Positions 25,001-37,301 of a stretch of DNA of 64,000 bases are shown here, one piece after another. The notes under the pieces were generated by a model, which ran no database searches, was not told the DNA's origin, and worked only from the letters and a program-made list of their open reading frames with translations. Within the stretch, counting starts at the first letter, position 1. The number at the start of each line of letters is the position of its first letter. The position numbers and the translations under genes are program-made. Source of the stretch: Amaranthus tricolor (lineage: Eukaryota; Streptophyta; Magnoliopsida; Caryophyllales; Amaranthaceae); contig NC_080047.1 in assembly GCF_026212465.1 (NCBI RefSeq), positions 43,248,059 to 43,312,058 of the forward strand, written 5' to 3'.

Positions 25001-25867
25001 ACGAGTTATGCATCCAACCTTCTCGCTTTGTGCATACACAGAGTCGCTTGGCATTAAGGGAATAGAATAGTGTTATAGTACGATTCCACTTCAATTGTTT
25101 TAACGCTAAAGATTGGGAATGTAGGTCTTTTCATGGCATTGCAGCCAAAAATCATTGCATGTGGGAATTCTGCGGCTTCTTTTGCTGCTTTAGTAAGGTT
25201 CATTACAGGACCGGCTGTAATGGCGGCTTCATCCATTGCCGTTGGGCTTAGAGGAACTCTCTTACATATCGCCATTGTGCAGGTAACCAGTTACACAATT
25301 CACACCAATGTTTTCTCCTCATTCTATTGGGACTTATGTTTTCTCGATTTTATCTCCAGGCCGCTCTACCTCAAGGCATTGTCCCATTCGTGTTCGCCAA
25401 AGAATACAATGTTCATCCCGCCATCCTCAGCACAGCGTACGAATTCTCTCTATTCTTACATGCATTCAAAACATAACCATTGATTCACATAGTTTTTGAC
25501 GATAATCAGTTGATCACCTCTGTTACCGCATCACAACCTTAGCAACACTTGCTTTCAAAACATAACCATGGATTCGCACAATTTTTAACGATAAACAACT
25601 GCATCACTTGTGTTACCGTGTCACTATCTTAGCAACACTCGCTTTCAAAACATAACCATTGATTCACATACTTTTTTACGATAAAACAACTACATTACCT
25701 CTGTCACCGCATAACTATCTTAACGCCACTCGCTTTCTTGGTGTGATGACTTGATGCCAACAATACTAAGACATGCAATGAATTTGAAATGCAGGGTAAT
25801 ATTTGGCATGCTGATAGCATTACCAATTACATTGGTATACTACATCTTACTTGGACTTTTTAGATAA
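22052..25867 (+). CDS. PIN auxin efflux carrier, SoPIN1-like clade
   Basis: Plasma-membrane exporter of auxin. Exons 22052-23177, 24305-24581, 24680-24765, 25125-25282, 25360-25436 and 25795-25867 join to 598 codons plus TAA, within the normal range for long-loop PINs; all introns are GT/AG. The ATG giving [10 protein letters not shown] aligns with the family start; the frame upstream opens only with TTG. Two membrane bundles flank a loop of about 280 residues that carries the three phosphosites TPRPS (227-231), TPRGS (248-252) and SPRTS (272-276) and the block [10 protein letters not shown] (341-350). NPNTY is in exon 2. [16 protein letters not shown] and [11 protein letters not shown] match what I recall of Sister-of-PIN1 proteins better than AtPIN1. 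In such plants SoPIN1 points toward auxin maxima and helps position organs. The carrier call is firm; the clade needs a tree. Confidence 0.95.
23284..23381. repeat. 49-bp tandem duplication in intron 1
   Basis: Two copies of a unit starting TTGCAATATAATCCTTAATA at 23284 and 23333, virtually identical, inside intron 1 of the SoPIN1-like gene. A worn family A MITE fragment (inverted) follows at about 23455-23580. Confidence 0.9.
25465..25734. repeat. three-copy ~89-bp minisatellite in intron 5
   Basis: Units begin TTCAAAACATAACCATTGAT at 25465, 25554 and 25644 and are 85-90% alike by eye. They fill most of the 358-bp intron 5 of the SoPIN1-like gene. Confidence 0.9.
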
Positions 25868-28539
25868 AGAAAAAGGAAGTAGAAGTAGAAGCAGGAAAAG
25901 CTACAACAAGAGAGAAATGCTTAAGCAATAAGCAGTGCCACTTTACAGTAGATTCTCACCTTTTGCCAGTTTTTTTTTTTTTTTTTTTTTGTGGACCCAC
26001 TTTTGTAATTTATCTAACTGGTTAATTCAAGGAATTAGAAAATATTAGGAAGGAAAAAAAAAAGAAAATCAGGGTAAAAAGAGACAATTTTCTCTTAAAA
26101 AAATTAAAAATGAAAAATGAAAAGCTGACTTCGGGGATGTTGATTGTTGGGGAATATTTTTTTTGGGTTTTGGTGGTAAAATGTTGTTGAGCAATGAGGC
26201 CCTTTATACTTAAGATGTGAAAATGGTGCTTTTGGGCCCCACTTGCTCACTTTTGTGAAGAAAAAGTAGTAAAAACTTTGTCTGTAGTTAAGGTTACATT
26301 TTAACCTTTTTTACTCCCTACTTGACGATCTCAAAGTAGTCCAACAATATTAAGAGTATTCTATGACGTTTTAGAAAAATTGCAAATAATGTTTGTGGCT
26401 CTTTTGCTTAAAATTTGTGGGATCATGGTTGTCTAATTGTTGCTATTTTGGCTTGTCAATTAACTGTTATTTCTTCTCATAGTCAGACGACTTCAAAATA
26501 TAAAATCTATAAGTTAGAATTTTTTATTATTAAATTATTTAAGCCAAGTATGAAATATGTCTCGTTGTGAAATTATCTCAAACAAGCATTTATGTTCAGT
26601 TAATAATAATAATAATGATATTGTTAACTATTATATTACTTTATATGAAAATCAGGTTTTTTTAACTGGAGTAAATATTACTTTTTCCAAATAAAGTCTA
26701 AAATTTGATTTTTATGTTGCACATTTTATTTTCCTTTTTTTTCTATCCATGTGACAAAAAAACTACTCATTCCACTCTACTAACTATTGAAGTATACGTT
26801 TGTTTTTTCACCTCATCTAAAAGTACTAATTTAAAAATTAGTATATCTAATTACCTGTAAATAATTAGCATAAATTTTCTTATTAATTAATTTATCTTAA
26901 GAAGAATGCTAGATAATTTATGATTAGTTAAATGTATTATCGATAATTTACGATTAGCTAAATATATTATTAATAGGTAGTTGATGAATAATAAATACAT
27001 ATAAATTTTTATATTTTCAATATTATCTTAAGTTGATAATTTAGTTGTGGCTAAACAAAATTTTTTCCAAAATAATCCTCTATAAAATATCTTAAATCAA
27101 AATCTTACGAAGTCTTAAGCAATGGCGAAACTGAGGCACGAGAAAGGTTTTGCGCCATCGGTCTAAACTTGTATTATTATACTTCCTCCGTTTCATAATA
27201 CTTAAATGTGATATGTTGTGTGAGAAAAATGTCACAATCAGTAGCTAGTATTATAAAACAGAGGAAATATACATTATATTTTAACTTGACTCCATTTATT
27301 AATTTATAATATAAGATATCAGAGTTAATTAATGTCACAAATCAAGTGAAAATTAGTCTCTCATCTCATCAAATTTATAACATTTACAATAAAAACTCTC
27401 ATCTTAAAAATGCAAAGTATATAGCAAATTGAATAAGGAAAACACTAAATTTAAATAGTAGAAATTAAACTCAAGGTTTTTGAATCAATTTTTTGTCAAA
27501 GTTATAAATTTAATATTTTGTTATTATTTAAGACATCTTGTTGCAAATGATGAAAAATTTTCCTTTGAAACAATAGAATTTAACTTACTTCTCTATGGTT
27601 TTGTTAGTTTATCTACTATTCAATTATAATTATTTTACTATATTTCTAATTTGATTTGCTCTTAAATCCTGTTGTTTGAAACAATAGAGCTATCGTTTGC
27701 TAAACACTTCATAGAATCTTCTCTGCATTCTATACTAACTTAGAATCTTTCAGAGTAATCTTAAAACGAAAACTTCATAGGATGGAAACCTTCAATGTAA
27801 TTTAAGTGATTTTTAAAATCGTCTAAAAGATAAATTGTTTAATTTCAGTTTGTTTGTTTGTTATCATTTTCGTTACAAAATAGTCGCAATTTTCAATATT
27901 TTCGCGCAATTTAATGATATAATTTAATTTTTAATATTGCTAAATATGTATAAAAAGTTATAAATATTTGATGTGGATAACAGTTTAATTGAAACGAAGC
28001 AAACAAAATTTTTCTTAATCATATTTTAACTTACAAAATGTAATAATAAATGAATAATTACAATATTTTTAACGTTACAAGTAATTTAGAATAAAAAAAT
28101 TACAATTTTTATCAAAAAAGCTCCAACAATTTTAATTAAAGTGTAATCAACAAACGTATACAAAAGGTGTAGCTCTTTAAATCCATTAAAAAAGGCAAAT
28201 TTAGGTCGGCTATAAGAGAAGAATAGTGCAATTAGTCGTAGTAGTAATGATAATATTACTCCATTCGATTTCTAAAAAGCCGTAACTTATGTATAAAAGC
28301 ATGCAGATTTTCATGAAAAACATTACGTTAAAAGCAAACTTTTTTTGAAAAAAAAAGAGAAAAGGCAGTCTATTAATGTATAGATGCACTTATCATATAT
28401 TGATATTAATGATGATCATTAATTATGTAAAAGCCTCCTTAATCAAAAGCAGACAATTTCCTGTTCTTTGCTGCCTGCCTGCCTGCCTGACTTTGAGTAA
28501 AAATTAAGTTTTGTGTTCAAATACTCTTTTATTCTCTAA
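25868..28539. other. 3' flank and gene-free stretch
   Basis: Begins with the probable 3' UTR of the SoPIN1-like gene, which includes a run of about 23 T at 25969-25991. No further gene is seen. Worn MITE ends occur near 27182-27270 (TACTTCCTCCGTTTCATAAT ... AAAACAGAGGAA, ~90 bp inverted-repeat fragment). A (CTGC)n run lies at 28471-28490. Confidence 0.5.
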
Positions 28540-28772
28540 TATTTTTTCCATTTAAAATATTTCATTATAAGGAGAGAGAAATGTGATTAATATTTTTGAC
28601 ACATATTTAGAAGATAAAATATATTCATTTGAGATCTCGTTAGATTCCTATTAAGATATACTTTTTTATTATATATTTTTTATTATATGTATTTAAAATA
28701 TTGAGATTTAACATTTGCTTAAATGTGCAAAAAATAAACGGAAAGAACAAAAAAGAACGGATGGAATATAAT
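28540..28772. mobile_element. Stowaway-like MITE, family B, inverted
   Basis: On the minus strand it starts TTCCATCCGTTCTTTTTTGT then CTTTCCGTTTATTTTTTGCAC. Relatives are at 51122-51263 and 55731-55985. Sits just outside the copia element. Confidence 0.5.
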
Positions 28773-28826
28773 TGTAAATCTATTTTAAAGTTGGGTTAAA
28801 TCCAGGTTCGGTTACAATCCGGGTTA

Positions 28827-28991
28827 TATTGGAAAATGATTTTCCTTGCCATTCATTTCATGAATTGATGAATATATACAAAAGGTAATCTCTAGTTTTA
28901 GGAGACTAAATAACTACAAAATAATTATCAAATCAAAATATTTACAAAATATACAAGATATTATTTTATTCAAAGATATTTTATTCTAATA
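28827..28991 (-). repeat. 3' LTR of the copia element
   Basis: 165 bp, TATTGGAAAATGATTTTCC at one end and TTATTCTAATA at the other. The adjacent sequence (read on the minus strand CTGCGGGGTG, at 28992-29001) is the likely polypurine tract. Confidence 0.9.
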
Positions 28992-28999
28992 CACCCCGC

Positions 29000-31900
29000 A
29001 GTTGAATCGGGAGGTTTGCAAACACTAAGACTGGACCGAAAATCATCAAAGAGAATCTGATGAAGGCCCTTGGTAAAAAATATCGGCAAAATTTGATATC
29101 AAGATGGAACATGAAGTACACGAACATCCCCACGTTGCACTTTTTTCCGAACAAAATGTATGTCCATCTCAATATGTTTAGTTCGTTGATGGTGAACTGG
29201 GTTGCCCGACAAATAAAAAGCGCTAACATTATCACAATAAACAAGAGTGGTCGTAGAAATGGGAAAATAAAGCACAAGAAGTAAGTTACGAAGCCAACAA
29301 GTCTCAGAAACAACATTAGCCACACCACGATATTCAGCCTCAGCACTGGACTTAGAAATCGTAGGTTGGTGCTTAGCAGACCAAGAGATCAAATTATCAC
29401 CGAGAAAAACACAGTAGCCAGAAGTATAACGACGGGTGTCAGGACAACCGCCCCAATCAGTATCGGTGTATGATAATAGGGAAGAGATGGAGAACTTATA
29501 TAGCTGCAGTCCATGATCAAGAGTACCCTTAACAAATCGAAGAATACAATAAAGAGCAGTCATATGTTCAACCCAAGGATCATGCATAAAAGACAAACTT
29601 GTTGAACAACATAAGAAATATTCGGCCGAGTGAAAGTGAGATACTGCAAAGCCCCAGCCAAGCTACGATACAAAGTAGGATCATCATAAGGAGAACCAAC
29701 ATCAACACAAAGTTTACTAGTAGTAACAGGAGTAGGAGCAGGCTTGCATTGAGATATGCCTGCTTTATCAAGAATCTCAGTAGCATATTTGTGTTGAGAA
29801 AGAAATAGACCTACAAAATTTCGAGAAACAGCAATGCCCAAAAAACAACTGAGAGGACCTAAGTCCTTCATAGCAAACTCAAAACTCAATTTAGCCATAA
29901 TAGACTGACGAAGTAAATCAGATGAAGCAGTAAGAATAATGTCGTCCACATATAACAAAAGATAGGCAATGTCGGACCCGTGACAATTAAATAAAAAGAA
30001 AAGAATTAGAAATGCTGTTAATAAAACCAATAGTAGTCACAAAATCAGCAAATCATTGATACCAGGCCCGAGGAGCCTGCTTAAGATCATAAAGAGACTT
30101 TCGAAGAAGGTAAACATGATCGGAATGAGTAGGATCACGAAAACCCAAAGGCTAATGCATGTAGACAGTTTCAATCAAGTGACCATGAAGAAACGCATTT
30201 TTAACATCCAATTGATGAATAGACTAAGACTTGGACTAAGCAATACTCAAAACAATGCGAATGGTAGCGGGTTTGACCACTGGGCAAAAAGTCTCATTAC
30301 AGTCAATGCCTTCCAGTTGAGACTTACCATCACCAACTAGACGTGCCTTATAGTGCTCAAAAGAACCATCAGACTTGGTTTTGACCTGAAAAATCCACAA
30401 AGAATGAATCACATTAGCATTAGGGGGCCGAGGGATAAGATCCCAAGTATTATTCTCAATCAAAGCATCAAATTCCTCTTTCATGACTTGTTTTCAGTTC
30501 GGGTTACGAAGGACATGTATGGGATTTTTGGGAAGAGGGAATAAGGAAATATATTTGGGGTTGGGCTTAAAAGTTTCATGCTAACTACCACATCGAGAGG
30601 GGATGGAGGAGGGGGAGAGGATGAAGGTACGGATGGGCTGAAAAGGTGGGGTGCTAGACCGTGTGATGTAGGCCCAATAGGAAGGGGAATAAGGGCTGGC
30701 GGGCTGTCAACTGGGCTAAGCCCAGCATTTTGAGATGAGAAGGAAGGAGTTTGTTGATGGGGGATGATGTTGGGCCATTAGAGAAGTGAGGTCCAGTAGG
30801 AGATGGAATTGGGTTAGGTGATGTAATGTTGCTGTTGGGTTGAAAATGGTGGAGAAAGAAATAAGGGTTGGGATCATCCAAAAAATCATACTCGTGAGGA
30901 GTATGTTTGGAGTCTTGGGAAAAAAGAAAAATCGTTTCATCAAAAATCACATGACGAGAAATAAGAATCTTACGAGACGCGAATCATAGCACTTATAACC
31001 TCTTTGTGATGATGGATAGCCTAAAAAGACACATGGAGAAGATCAAGGTTGGAGTTTGTGAATTTTAGTGGAAAAAATTAAAGGAAAACATAAATACTCA
31101 AAAAACCAAAGATGATCATAAGGAGTTTTGTGAGAAAGAAAATGAATGGGAGTGAGATGACCAAGTAATTTAGATGGGAGAATATTAAGGAGATATGTTG
31201 CGGTATTTAAGGCGTGGGACCAAAAACACAGAGGAAGAGAAGCATGACACAAAAAAGTACGAATAATATTATTGATGGAACAAATCTTTCTCTCGGACTT
31301 GCCATTTTGAGAAGAAGTTTGAGGACAAGAAAAACGAAGAATAATACCCCGAGAAACACAAAGTTGGTGAAATAGTTTACTATCAAATTCACCCCATGAT
31401 CATATTGAAAGGATTTGATTTGTAGCTCAAATTGGGTGTTAACATAAGTATTAAAATTTACAAAAAATTTCATAAACTTGAGATTTACGAAATAAAGGAA
31501 ATGTCCACAAAAAATTAGTATAATTATCAAGAAAAAGAACATAGTATTTGTACCAAGATGGGCTTAAAACAGGAGAAGTCCATAAATCACTATGTATTAT
31601 TTCAAAGGCACGAGAACTGACAGACATAGAAGTGCGAAAAAGAAGGCTAACATGTTTTGCTAAAGGACAAGAATGATAAACAAAATTAGGATTTTTATTA
31701 CATTTGATTAAACGAGAGGAATACAAGGTATCTAAAATAGTTTTGCCCGGGTGCCCCAAACGAGAGTGTCAGTGGTAGAAGAGGAAGCGGAAAAAGCGGA
31801 TGACAGGGATGAGAAAGAGGTAGCTCCATGTGTCGAAATGAAAGGATAGAGATCACTAGTGCTATTAGACCGTATAATTATTTTCCCTGCGTCCAATTCT

Positions 31901-32444
31901 TTCACGAAAAATTCAAAAGGATCAAATTCAACAGAGATCATATTATCATTAGTAAATTTTCGAACGGAAATGAGATTTTTAATGAGTTTAGGGGCATGGA
32001 GGACATTTTTGAGAGTTAAAGGTTGATTGGAGGAAGGGAGAAAACATGCCTGTGACCGTGAACCGGAATCATATGACCATTACCGAAAATAATTGCATTA
32101 TTAAAACGATGCTTCAAAGGAAAATAATTCAAGAGAGTACCTTGAGAATGTAACGTATAAGATCTCGTACCGGTATCCATATAATATTGCTCATTCGGAA
32201 AAGATAAAGAAAGATTGTGCATGGCGTGATCAATTTTCGCAGGAAAATAACCCATAGAAGAACTAGACCCCGTACAAAAATTTTGGGCCGGATGTGACCC
32301 CAGAACTCCAGGCGCACCATAGGAAGATGAATAAGGCTTTTTGTTTAGTCCAATTGTATGTAGAAAAAATGAACAAGGGGAAGCCATGAAAGAAAGAAAG
32401 AAGAAGAAAGAAGGAGGTGGACGACAAATGTTGTGAAGAATCAA
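29000..32444 (-). pseudogene. copia pol polyprotein remnant
   Basis: In transcription order: protease segment with YMDTGT near 32177; GAG-pre-integrase segment with LGHPGKTILD and the zinc-type HSCPLAKH near 31660-31760; integrase core with FEIIHSDLW and a worn second aspartate block, spread over more than one frame (about 31700-31000); a low-complexity linker (30950-30650); reverse transcriptase from MKEEFDALIENNTWDLIP (30484) to the active-site YVDD at 29941-29952; RNase H with YTDTDWGGC and KSSAEAEYRG and the end HIEMDIHFVRKKV (29596-29000). Stops and frame changes interrupt it at several places, so no full polyprotein can be made. Plus-strand frames here are antisense shadows. Confidence 0.92.
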
Positions 32445-32450
32445 AACCTA

Positions 32451-32464
32451 GGCTACTCATACCA
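32451..32464 (-). other. primer-binding site (initiator tRNA-Met-like)
   Basis: Read on the minus strand directly after the 5' LTR: TGGTATGAGTAGCC, close to the usual copia site TGGTATCAGAGCC. It confirms minus orientation of the element. Confidence 0.8.
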
Positions 32465-32615
32465 TATTGGAAAATGATTTTCCTTGCCATTTATTTCATG
32501 AATTGATGAAAAATCTCTAATTTTAGCAAATTAAATAACTACAAAATAATTACCGAATCAAAAGATTTACAAAATATACAAATATTATTTTATTTAAAGA
32601 TATTCTATTCTAATA
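32465..32615 (-). repeat. 5' LTR of the copia element
   Basis: 151 bp, aligned along its length with the other LTR but lacking about 14 bp near 32505. Outer flank GGTTA completes the target duplication. Confidence 0.9.
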
Positions 32616-32620
32616 GGTTA

Positions 32621-33182
32621 ATGTCTACATTTAGTCGATGCCCTCCTTATTTTACATTATTTCGATTTACAATAAAAAAGCTTTTAATGAATATAGAACG
32701 TTATTTCTGATTACGATGTGATACCTTTAAATGTAGGACATTATTTCGGATTACGATATAAGAATTTTGAATAAGTTGAACATATGGGTCTTTAATTAAT
32801 CTTTGTGATAAGTGATTGATTGTGATCAGCACACATGCTTTGAATTACTTTTTAACTTAATTAATTAATTTATTTATTTTTTTAATTGTGTGTGTGAAGA
32901 TGTAAGATGTTGATGAGTGGTGAGTAGAATGATTATACAAGACTTTAATGATGTGCATGTGCATCACGTCTTATGCACACTACACTATACAATTCAGTTT
33001 CAGGCCATAACCAAAGCTAGCTTCTTAAACATTGTTGAAGCCCCATTGTGCTTGGTGCTTGCTTTGTCACTTAGAAATAGTACTTGGTCTCGATATCATT
33101 TTGCTTCATTTGCTATTTTTTAGACTGCATTTAAATAATAATAATTACTATTTATTAATCAATTTTATTGTACAATTTTATC
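32621..33182. other. gene-free stretch
   Basis: No coding exon or element recognised. Confidence 0.5.
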
Positions 33183-33455
33183 ATATACTTCCTCCTATAC
33201 AGCCTAAATGTCCCATTTGACTTTTCACACTTGCCAAGGTAATATTTTAACCTTTAATATCTTAAATTATTCTTAATTAAAAATTATAAAAAGTTGATAT
33301 TAATAATCCTTGTATTGAGACAAATCAAACAAGATTCTACATGATTATGTTTTAACTTATAGATTAAGAGTAAAATACAAATATAAAGTGATAAGTGAAT
33401 AGTGCCAAAAATCAAATGGGACATTTAGGTTGAATAGGAGGTATAGGAGGTAGTA
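33183..33455. mobile_element. family A MITE, well preserved
   Basis: Ends TACTTCCTCCTATACAGCCT and its partner AGGAGGTAGTA form inverted repeats, with subterminal AAATGTCCCATTTGAC mirrored by CAAATGGGACATTT. The inner core (AAAAATTATAAAAAGTTGAT, GAGACAAATCAAACAAGATT, GATAAGTGAATAGTGCC) defines family A. Confidence 0.75.
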
Positions 33456-34149
33456 TTTAAAGAAAAACATATAGTTAAATAAGATTTTATTTGATCCATC
33501 TTAAAGCATATTTATATTTTATTATGTCGATTTTTCATTATTCTTATTATGCATATTGAAAGATTTTTAATTCAAAATATTACATTCGACAGTGTAAAAA
33601 TTAGAGATTTAGGCATTAAAAAAACAAAAGAAATAGTTTATATATTTGTTGTACTCAACAATATTCATATTAAATTAGGTGAATTTTTTTCGCCATTAGA
33701 TAGGAGTACTGAACAATACTGTTTTGTTATTTTGAGTTTGTCTATTTTGATCATTTTATGTAATAGCTTTTTGGTTTAAAGAGGAAAACTCTACAAGATA
33801 TACTAATTTCAAAAATTTCAATATATTTATTGAATTTTAAGCTATTATCAAATCCTTATATTTTCAATATAATAATTTTCAGAATAAAACAACATGGTAC
33901 ATGCAATAACGGCCTAAGCATCATTTAGGAAATAGAAAAAATAAATAATACTTCTAATAATGTAAACAAAACGGTGTTATAAGTTCACCATCACACCCAC
34001 AACAACCTAGTCCTATTCCTATGAATTATGACACAGTTGGCATCTAAACATCGTTTAGGAAGTAAAATAATAAAATTAATAAAACATATTTGTAAATATT
34101 TATAATTTGTTGAAAAATATCTAATTTATAAATGTATTATAATGATTCA

Positions 34150-34412
34150 AACAATATTGCTTCATATTCTAATTAAATGTCCTATTTAATTTTACACATT
34201 TATTGTTTTAATTTTCAATCTTAAATACCTGTAATTGTCTTTAATTAAAAATTATAAAAAAGTTGTTATTAATAAAAATTACATTGAATAAAACCAAACA
34301 AAATTTCACTTGACCAGGTTTTAAGTTATAAATTAAAAATAAAATACAAACTAAGAGTAATGAGGGAATAATACCAAAAAAATAAAAACACATTTGATCA
34401 GAATAGGTGTCG
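34150..34412. mobile_element. family A MITE copy
   Basis: CTTCATATTCTAATTAAATG then TCCTATTTAATTTTACAC, the core AAAATTATAAAAAAGTTGTT and GAATAAAACCAAACAAAATT, ending ACACATTTGATCAGAATAG. Lies about 700 bp from the copy at 33183, same orientation. Confidence 0.65.
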
Positions 34413-34699
34413 AAAATATGCTACAAACAATTTGGTTTATCCATAAAATATTTCACTTTTTCACCTTTTGGGGTTAAATTGATCGTTTTTCTCTGGCACT
34501 TTCTCTAAAGGGAGTACGAGTATGGATTATCCGTCACTTTTTCTTATCCAGACTCTATTTTCGAGCCGAATATTGGGTTGATGATAGAGTATTTCACATT
34601 TGCTTTTAAAAAGTACACAATCATCAAGGATCGATACAAGTCCTAGCAACGTTATTAAAGGACAATATTTGAATTTTACATTAAATTATTTACCTATAG

Positions 34700-34795
34700 A
34701 TATTAATATGTGCGTTGGTTAAGTTAGTAAAAGTTTTTCCTATGTGAAAGTACTGATTTAAATTCGAATTTTAGTATTTACCTTTTTTGTATAAA
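34700..34795 (+). repeat. possible tRNA-derived SINE fragment
   Basis: GTGCGTTGGTTAAGTTAGTA resembles a pol III A box region and AAATTCGAATTTTA, about 45 bp later, a worn B box. Weak evidence. Confidence 0.25.
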
Positions 34796-34851
34796 GTATT
34801 TTAAAATAATTAACTTTGATATAAATTTAATTCGACATCATTTAATTTTGT

Positions 34852-35939
34852 TTACGATCCCACCAACCTAGCAGTGGGATATAAAACAATCAATTTGGTT
34901 GTTAGAACCAAAACTTTTATTGTGGTATGAAAATAACATCTTGTGAATAAAGAGGCTGATAGAGACTTACTTTGAGACACAAGAAGTCTACAACAATGAA
35001 AGCTAATAGAGTAAAGAAAGAGTATAACTTTGATTATGATGGCATGCAAAATGCAATATTAATGTTAGTTGTTATCATCAAATACTCAAAGGTTCCTTAT
35101 AAGTTTTGACATTTGACATGGAGTGATGCAACAATTTAAACTTAATATGTCTCCGCTTTTTTTTAGTCTGTTTTATTAAATTTGTTTCTTTTTTTTAGTT
35201 ATGACTTATATATTTTTTTTTAATTTTCATTCAAATTTCTCCTATTTTCGTATAAAATACATTTTCTTAGGAGAATACAAGGGACTAAGAGTTTTGCAGA
35301 ATAACTGAGAAATAGATATTTTTATGTTGAAAAGATCGTTGTGTTAAAAACTAAAGCGGTATCAGATGAGGCAAAATAGACATTTATATAGTTTTTTTTG
35401 TCAAAAAGTAGTATTATAGCAAATAAATTAGAATCAATAAATAAGAAAAATGTAACAAGTTTAATAAAGGAGAGAAAATATTTATTTGTATATATTTTTA
35501 TTTTTTATACTTAAAAGTATTGGTTTGAAAGAGGTACTAATCTTGTTTCATCACTATATCAGGAACCAAATCTTCTTATAGTCGTATCAATAATGAAAAA
35601 ATGCATTAAAAAAGAGAGAAGTTTTGTGTCCTTGGAAAGTAGAAAGGTCATAGAATAGCCCTGTTTTCAGCTCAGATCATCAAAGTCAATGTCTTTGCAC
35701 ATTTAATTCATTGTCTGATTTTCTTTTATTTGGAGTAAGAGTGTGTAATTGCATTAAATGTTTCTCTCCCCCTCTTTTCATGCTACATTGTTTGAGTTTG
35801 TATCTAAGCTTTGGACATTCCCCTTATCCCATTTCTGCTTAACCACATCTATTTACCGGATAAATTATCCAATATTAATAGATAGAAGTATTAAATAGTT
35901 GTGGGTTCCACTTATCGATAACAAATACTCTCTTCTGCA
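34852..35939. other. gene-free stretch
   Basis: T-rich blocks near 35155-35225 resemble a worn MITE end (CTCCGCTTTTTTTTAGTCTG). No gene seen. Confidence 0.45.
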
Positions 35940-36180
35940 TAATCTACTAGTCTTTTTAGTTATTCGCACTAATCGAGATAACATTTTAATCTTTAATATG
36001 TTTGATTATGCTTAATTAAAATTATAAAAATTAATATTAATAATTTTTACATTGAGATGAAACAAATAATATATCACTTGACTATATTTTTAATTTTATA
36101 TTAAAAGAAAATATAAATTAAGATTGATAAGTAAATATTACCCCAAAAATAAATGAAACTTCTTAAAAACTATGAGTATA
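35940..36180. mobile_element. family A MITE copy
   Basis: Shows the core (TAACATTTTAATCTTTAATA, AAATTATAAAAATTAATATT, TTGACTATATTTTTAATTTT, TTGATAAGTAAATATTACC). Ends are worn. Confidence 0.55.
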
Positions 36181-36361
36181 TTTTATTTACTTATAATAGT
36201 GAGTAACTTATCCCTAGGATGAATAAAAAATTTTCCTTCCTATATTTATTGCTCTTATCAATACGCGATATACATGAATATTTTAAGAGCACATTATGAC
36301 TTTGTTCCTTTTTTAATCATAGATAGACTAGACAACACTCTATCAAATGGAGATGAGTAGG

Positions 36362-36700
36362 AGGTGGTTCACAATTGGTTGTTGGATGTTAAATTTTTAA
36401 TTGGTTTGTTTGATCAAGTGGAAATGTCGGCTGTTTTTGGTTTTTAAGTTAGCTGAAAAAACTAGTTATTTGTGGAGATGTTTGATAAATTTAAATATTA
36501 GTTGTTAATTATTTATTAGACAAAAAGCGGGTTAACAAGTCAAAAGCCAAACAAAAAAGCTAATTAAAGCAATTTTTTCATTTTGGCTTAAACACCATTT
36601 TTTCAGCTGCTTTAAATGTCATTTACTAAACACCTTTCTTGGTTGTTTGATCAACTAACAAGTCAAAAGTTAAGCAAAAAGCTAAGAACCAAACACCCAT
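36362..36700. mobile_element. hAT-like foldback MITE
   Basis: GTTTGGTTCTTAGCTTTTTG on the minus strand at the right end is mirrored by diverged TTTGGTTTTTAAGTTAGCTG inside the left half; AACAAGTCAAAAG occurs twice (about 36537 and 36658). A related sequence lies at 63385-63760. Boundaries are uncertain. Confidence 0.4.
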
Positions 36701-36768
36701 ATATAAGAATTGAACCAAGGACTTTTAGTTATGAAAGCAACTCGTGCTTCAACTAAGATAAAATCTAA
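36692..36768 (-). repeat. possible tRNA-derived sequence
   Basis: On the minus strand TTAGTTGAAGCACGAGTTGC is followed by CCTTGGTTCAATTC, spaced like pol III A and B boxes of a tRNA-derived element. No cloverleaf was established. Confidence 0.3.
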
Positions 36769-37301
36769 TTCTCAATTTTGCTCTTTATTTTATTTGTATG
36801 TGTTCCATGTGTTTTCATTAATATGTAAAATTTTAAAATATATCAATGTAGAATACTGTTAGATTTATCTTAATGTGTATAATTTTAATGCACCGAATAT
36901 AATTTATAATTTTTGATGAAAAGTATGTATAGATATTGAGATTCGAATTATCTTCTTAAAATTGTGCAAAAAACATATGTAACCAACAAGATGAAACAAA
37001 AAGAGTAACTTTTTGGTTAGGAAAGTAATAGGATATATTAAAATGACTTGGCGAAGTTATGTGCATCTATTTATATGAAGTTGTTGATAATGCTTAAAAT
37101 TAAAGATTAATTGAAATAATAAAGCAGTATTGGTTTATGCAAGAATAAGGTTGCATGCATTTGACTTTATGATTCTGCCTAAGTGGCTATTATTTAGAGC
37201 CGATGGAATAAAAGTAATTAGACATGGGCACAGGCCCTCACTGTTGACCAATTTTTGCATTGAGCCACACAGTGATAAGTGCAATTATTTGCACTTATTT
37301 A

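Larger units (their letters stand above)
28827..32615 (-). mobile_element. decayed gag-less Ty1/copia retrotransposon with both LTRs
   Basis: Plant LTR retrotransposon on the minus strand, 3789 bp. Direct evidence: two similar terminal repeats (28827-28991 and 32465-32615), GGTTA on both sides (28822-28826 and 32616-32620), a tRNA-iMet-like primer-binding site beside the right LTR, and pol fragments in copia order (protease, integrase, reverse transcriptase, RNase H). The LTRs start TATTGG and end CTAATA, so the ends are TA...TA and not TG...CA; both copies agree, so the parent element already had these ends. Only about 270 bp separate the primer site from the protease motif, so most of gag is missing. 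LTR differences, including a 14-bp length difference, and many frame breaks mark an old insertion that cannot move by itself. Confidence 0.93.

Noticed and set aside
29060..30544. Several plus-strand frames within the copia element
   Set aside because: Antisense shadows of reverse transcriptase and RNase H on the minus strand.
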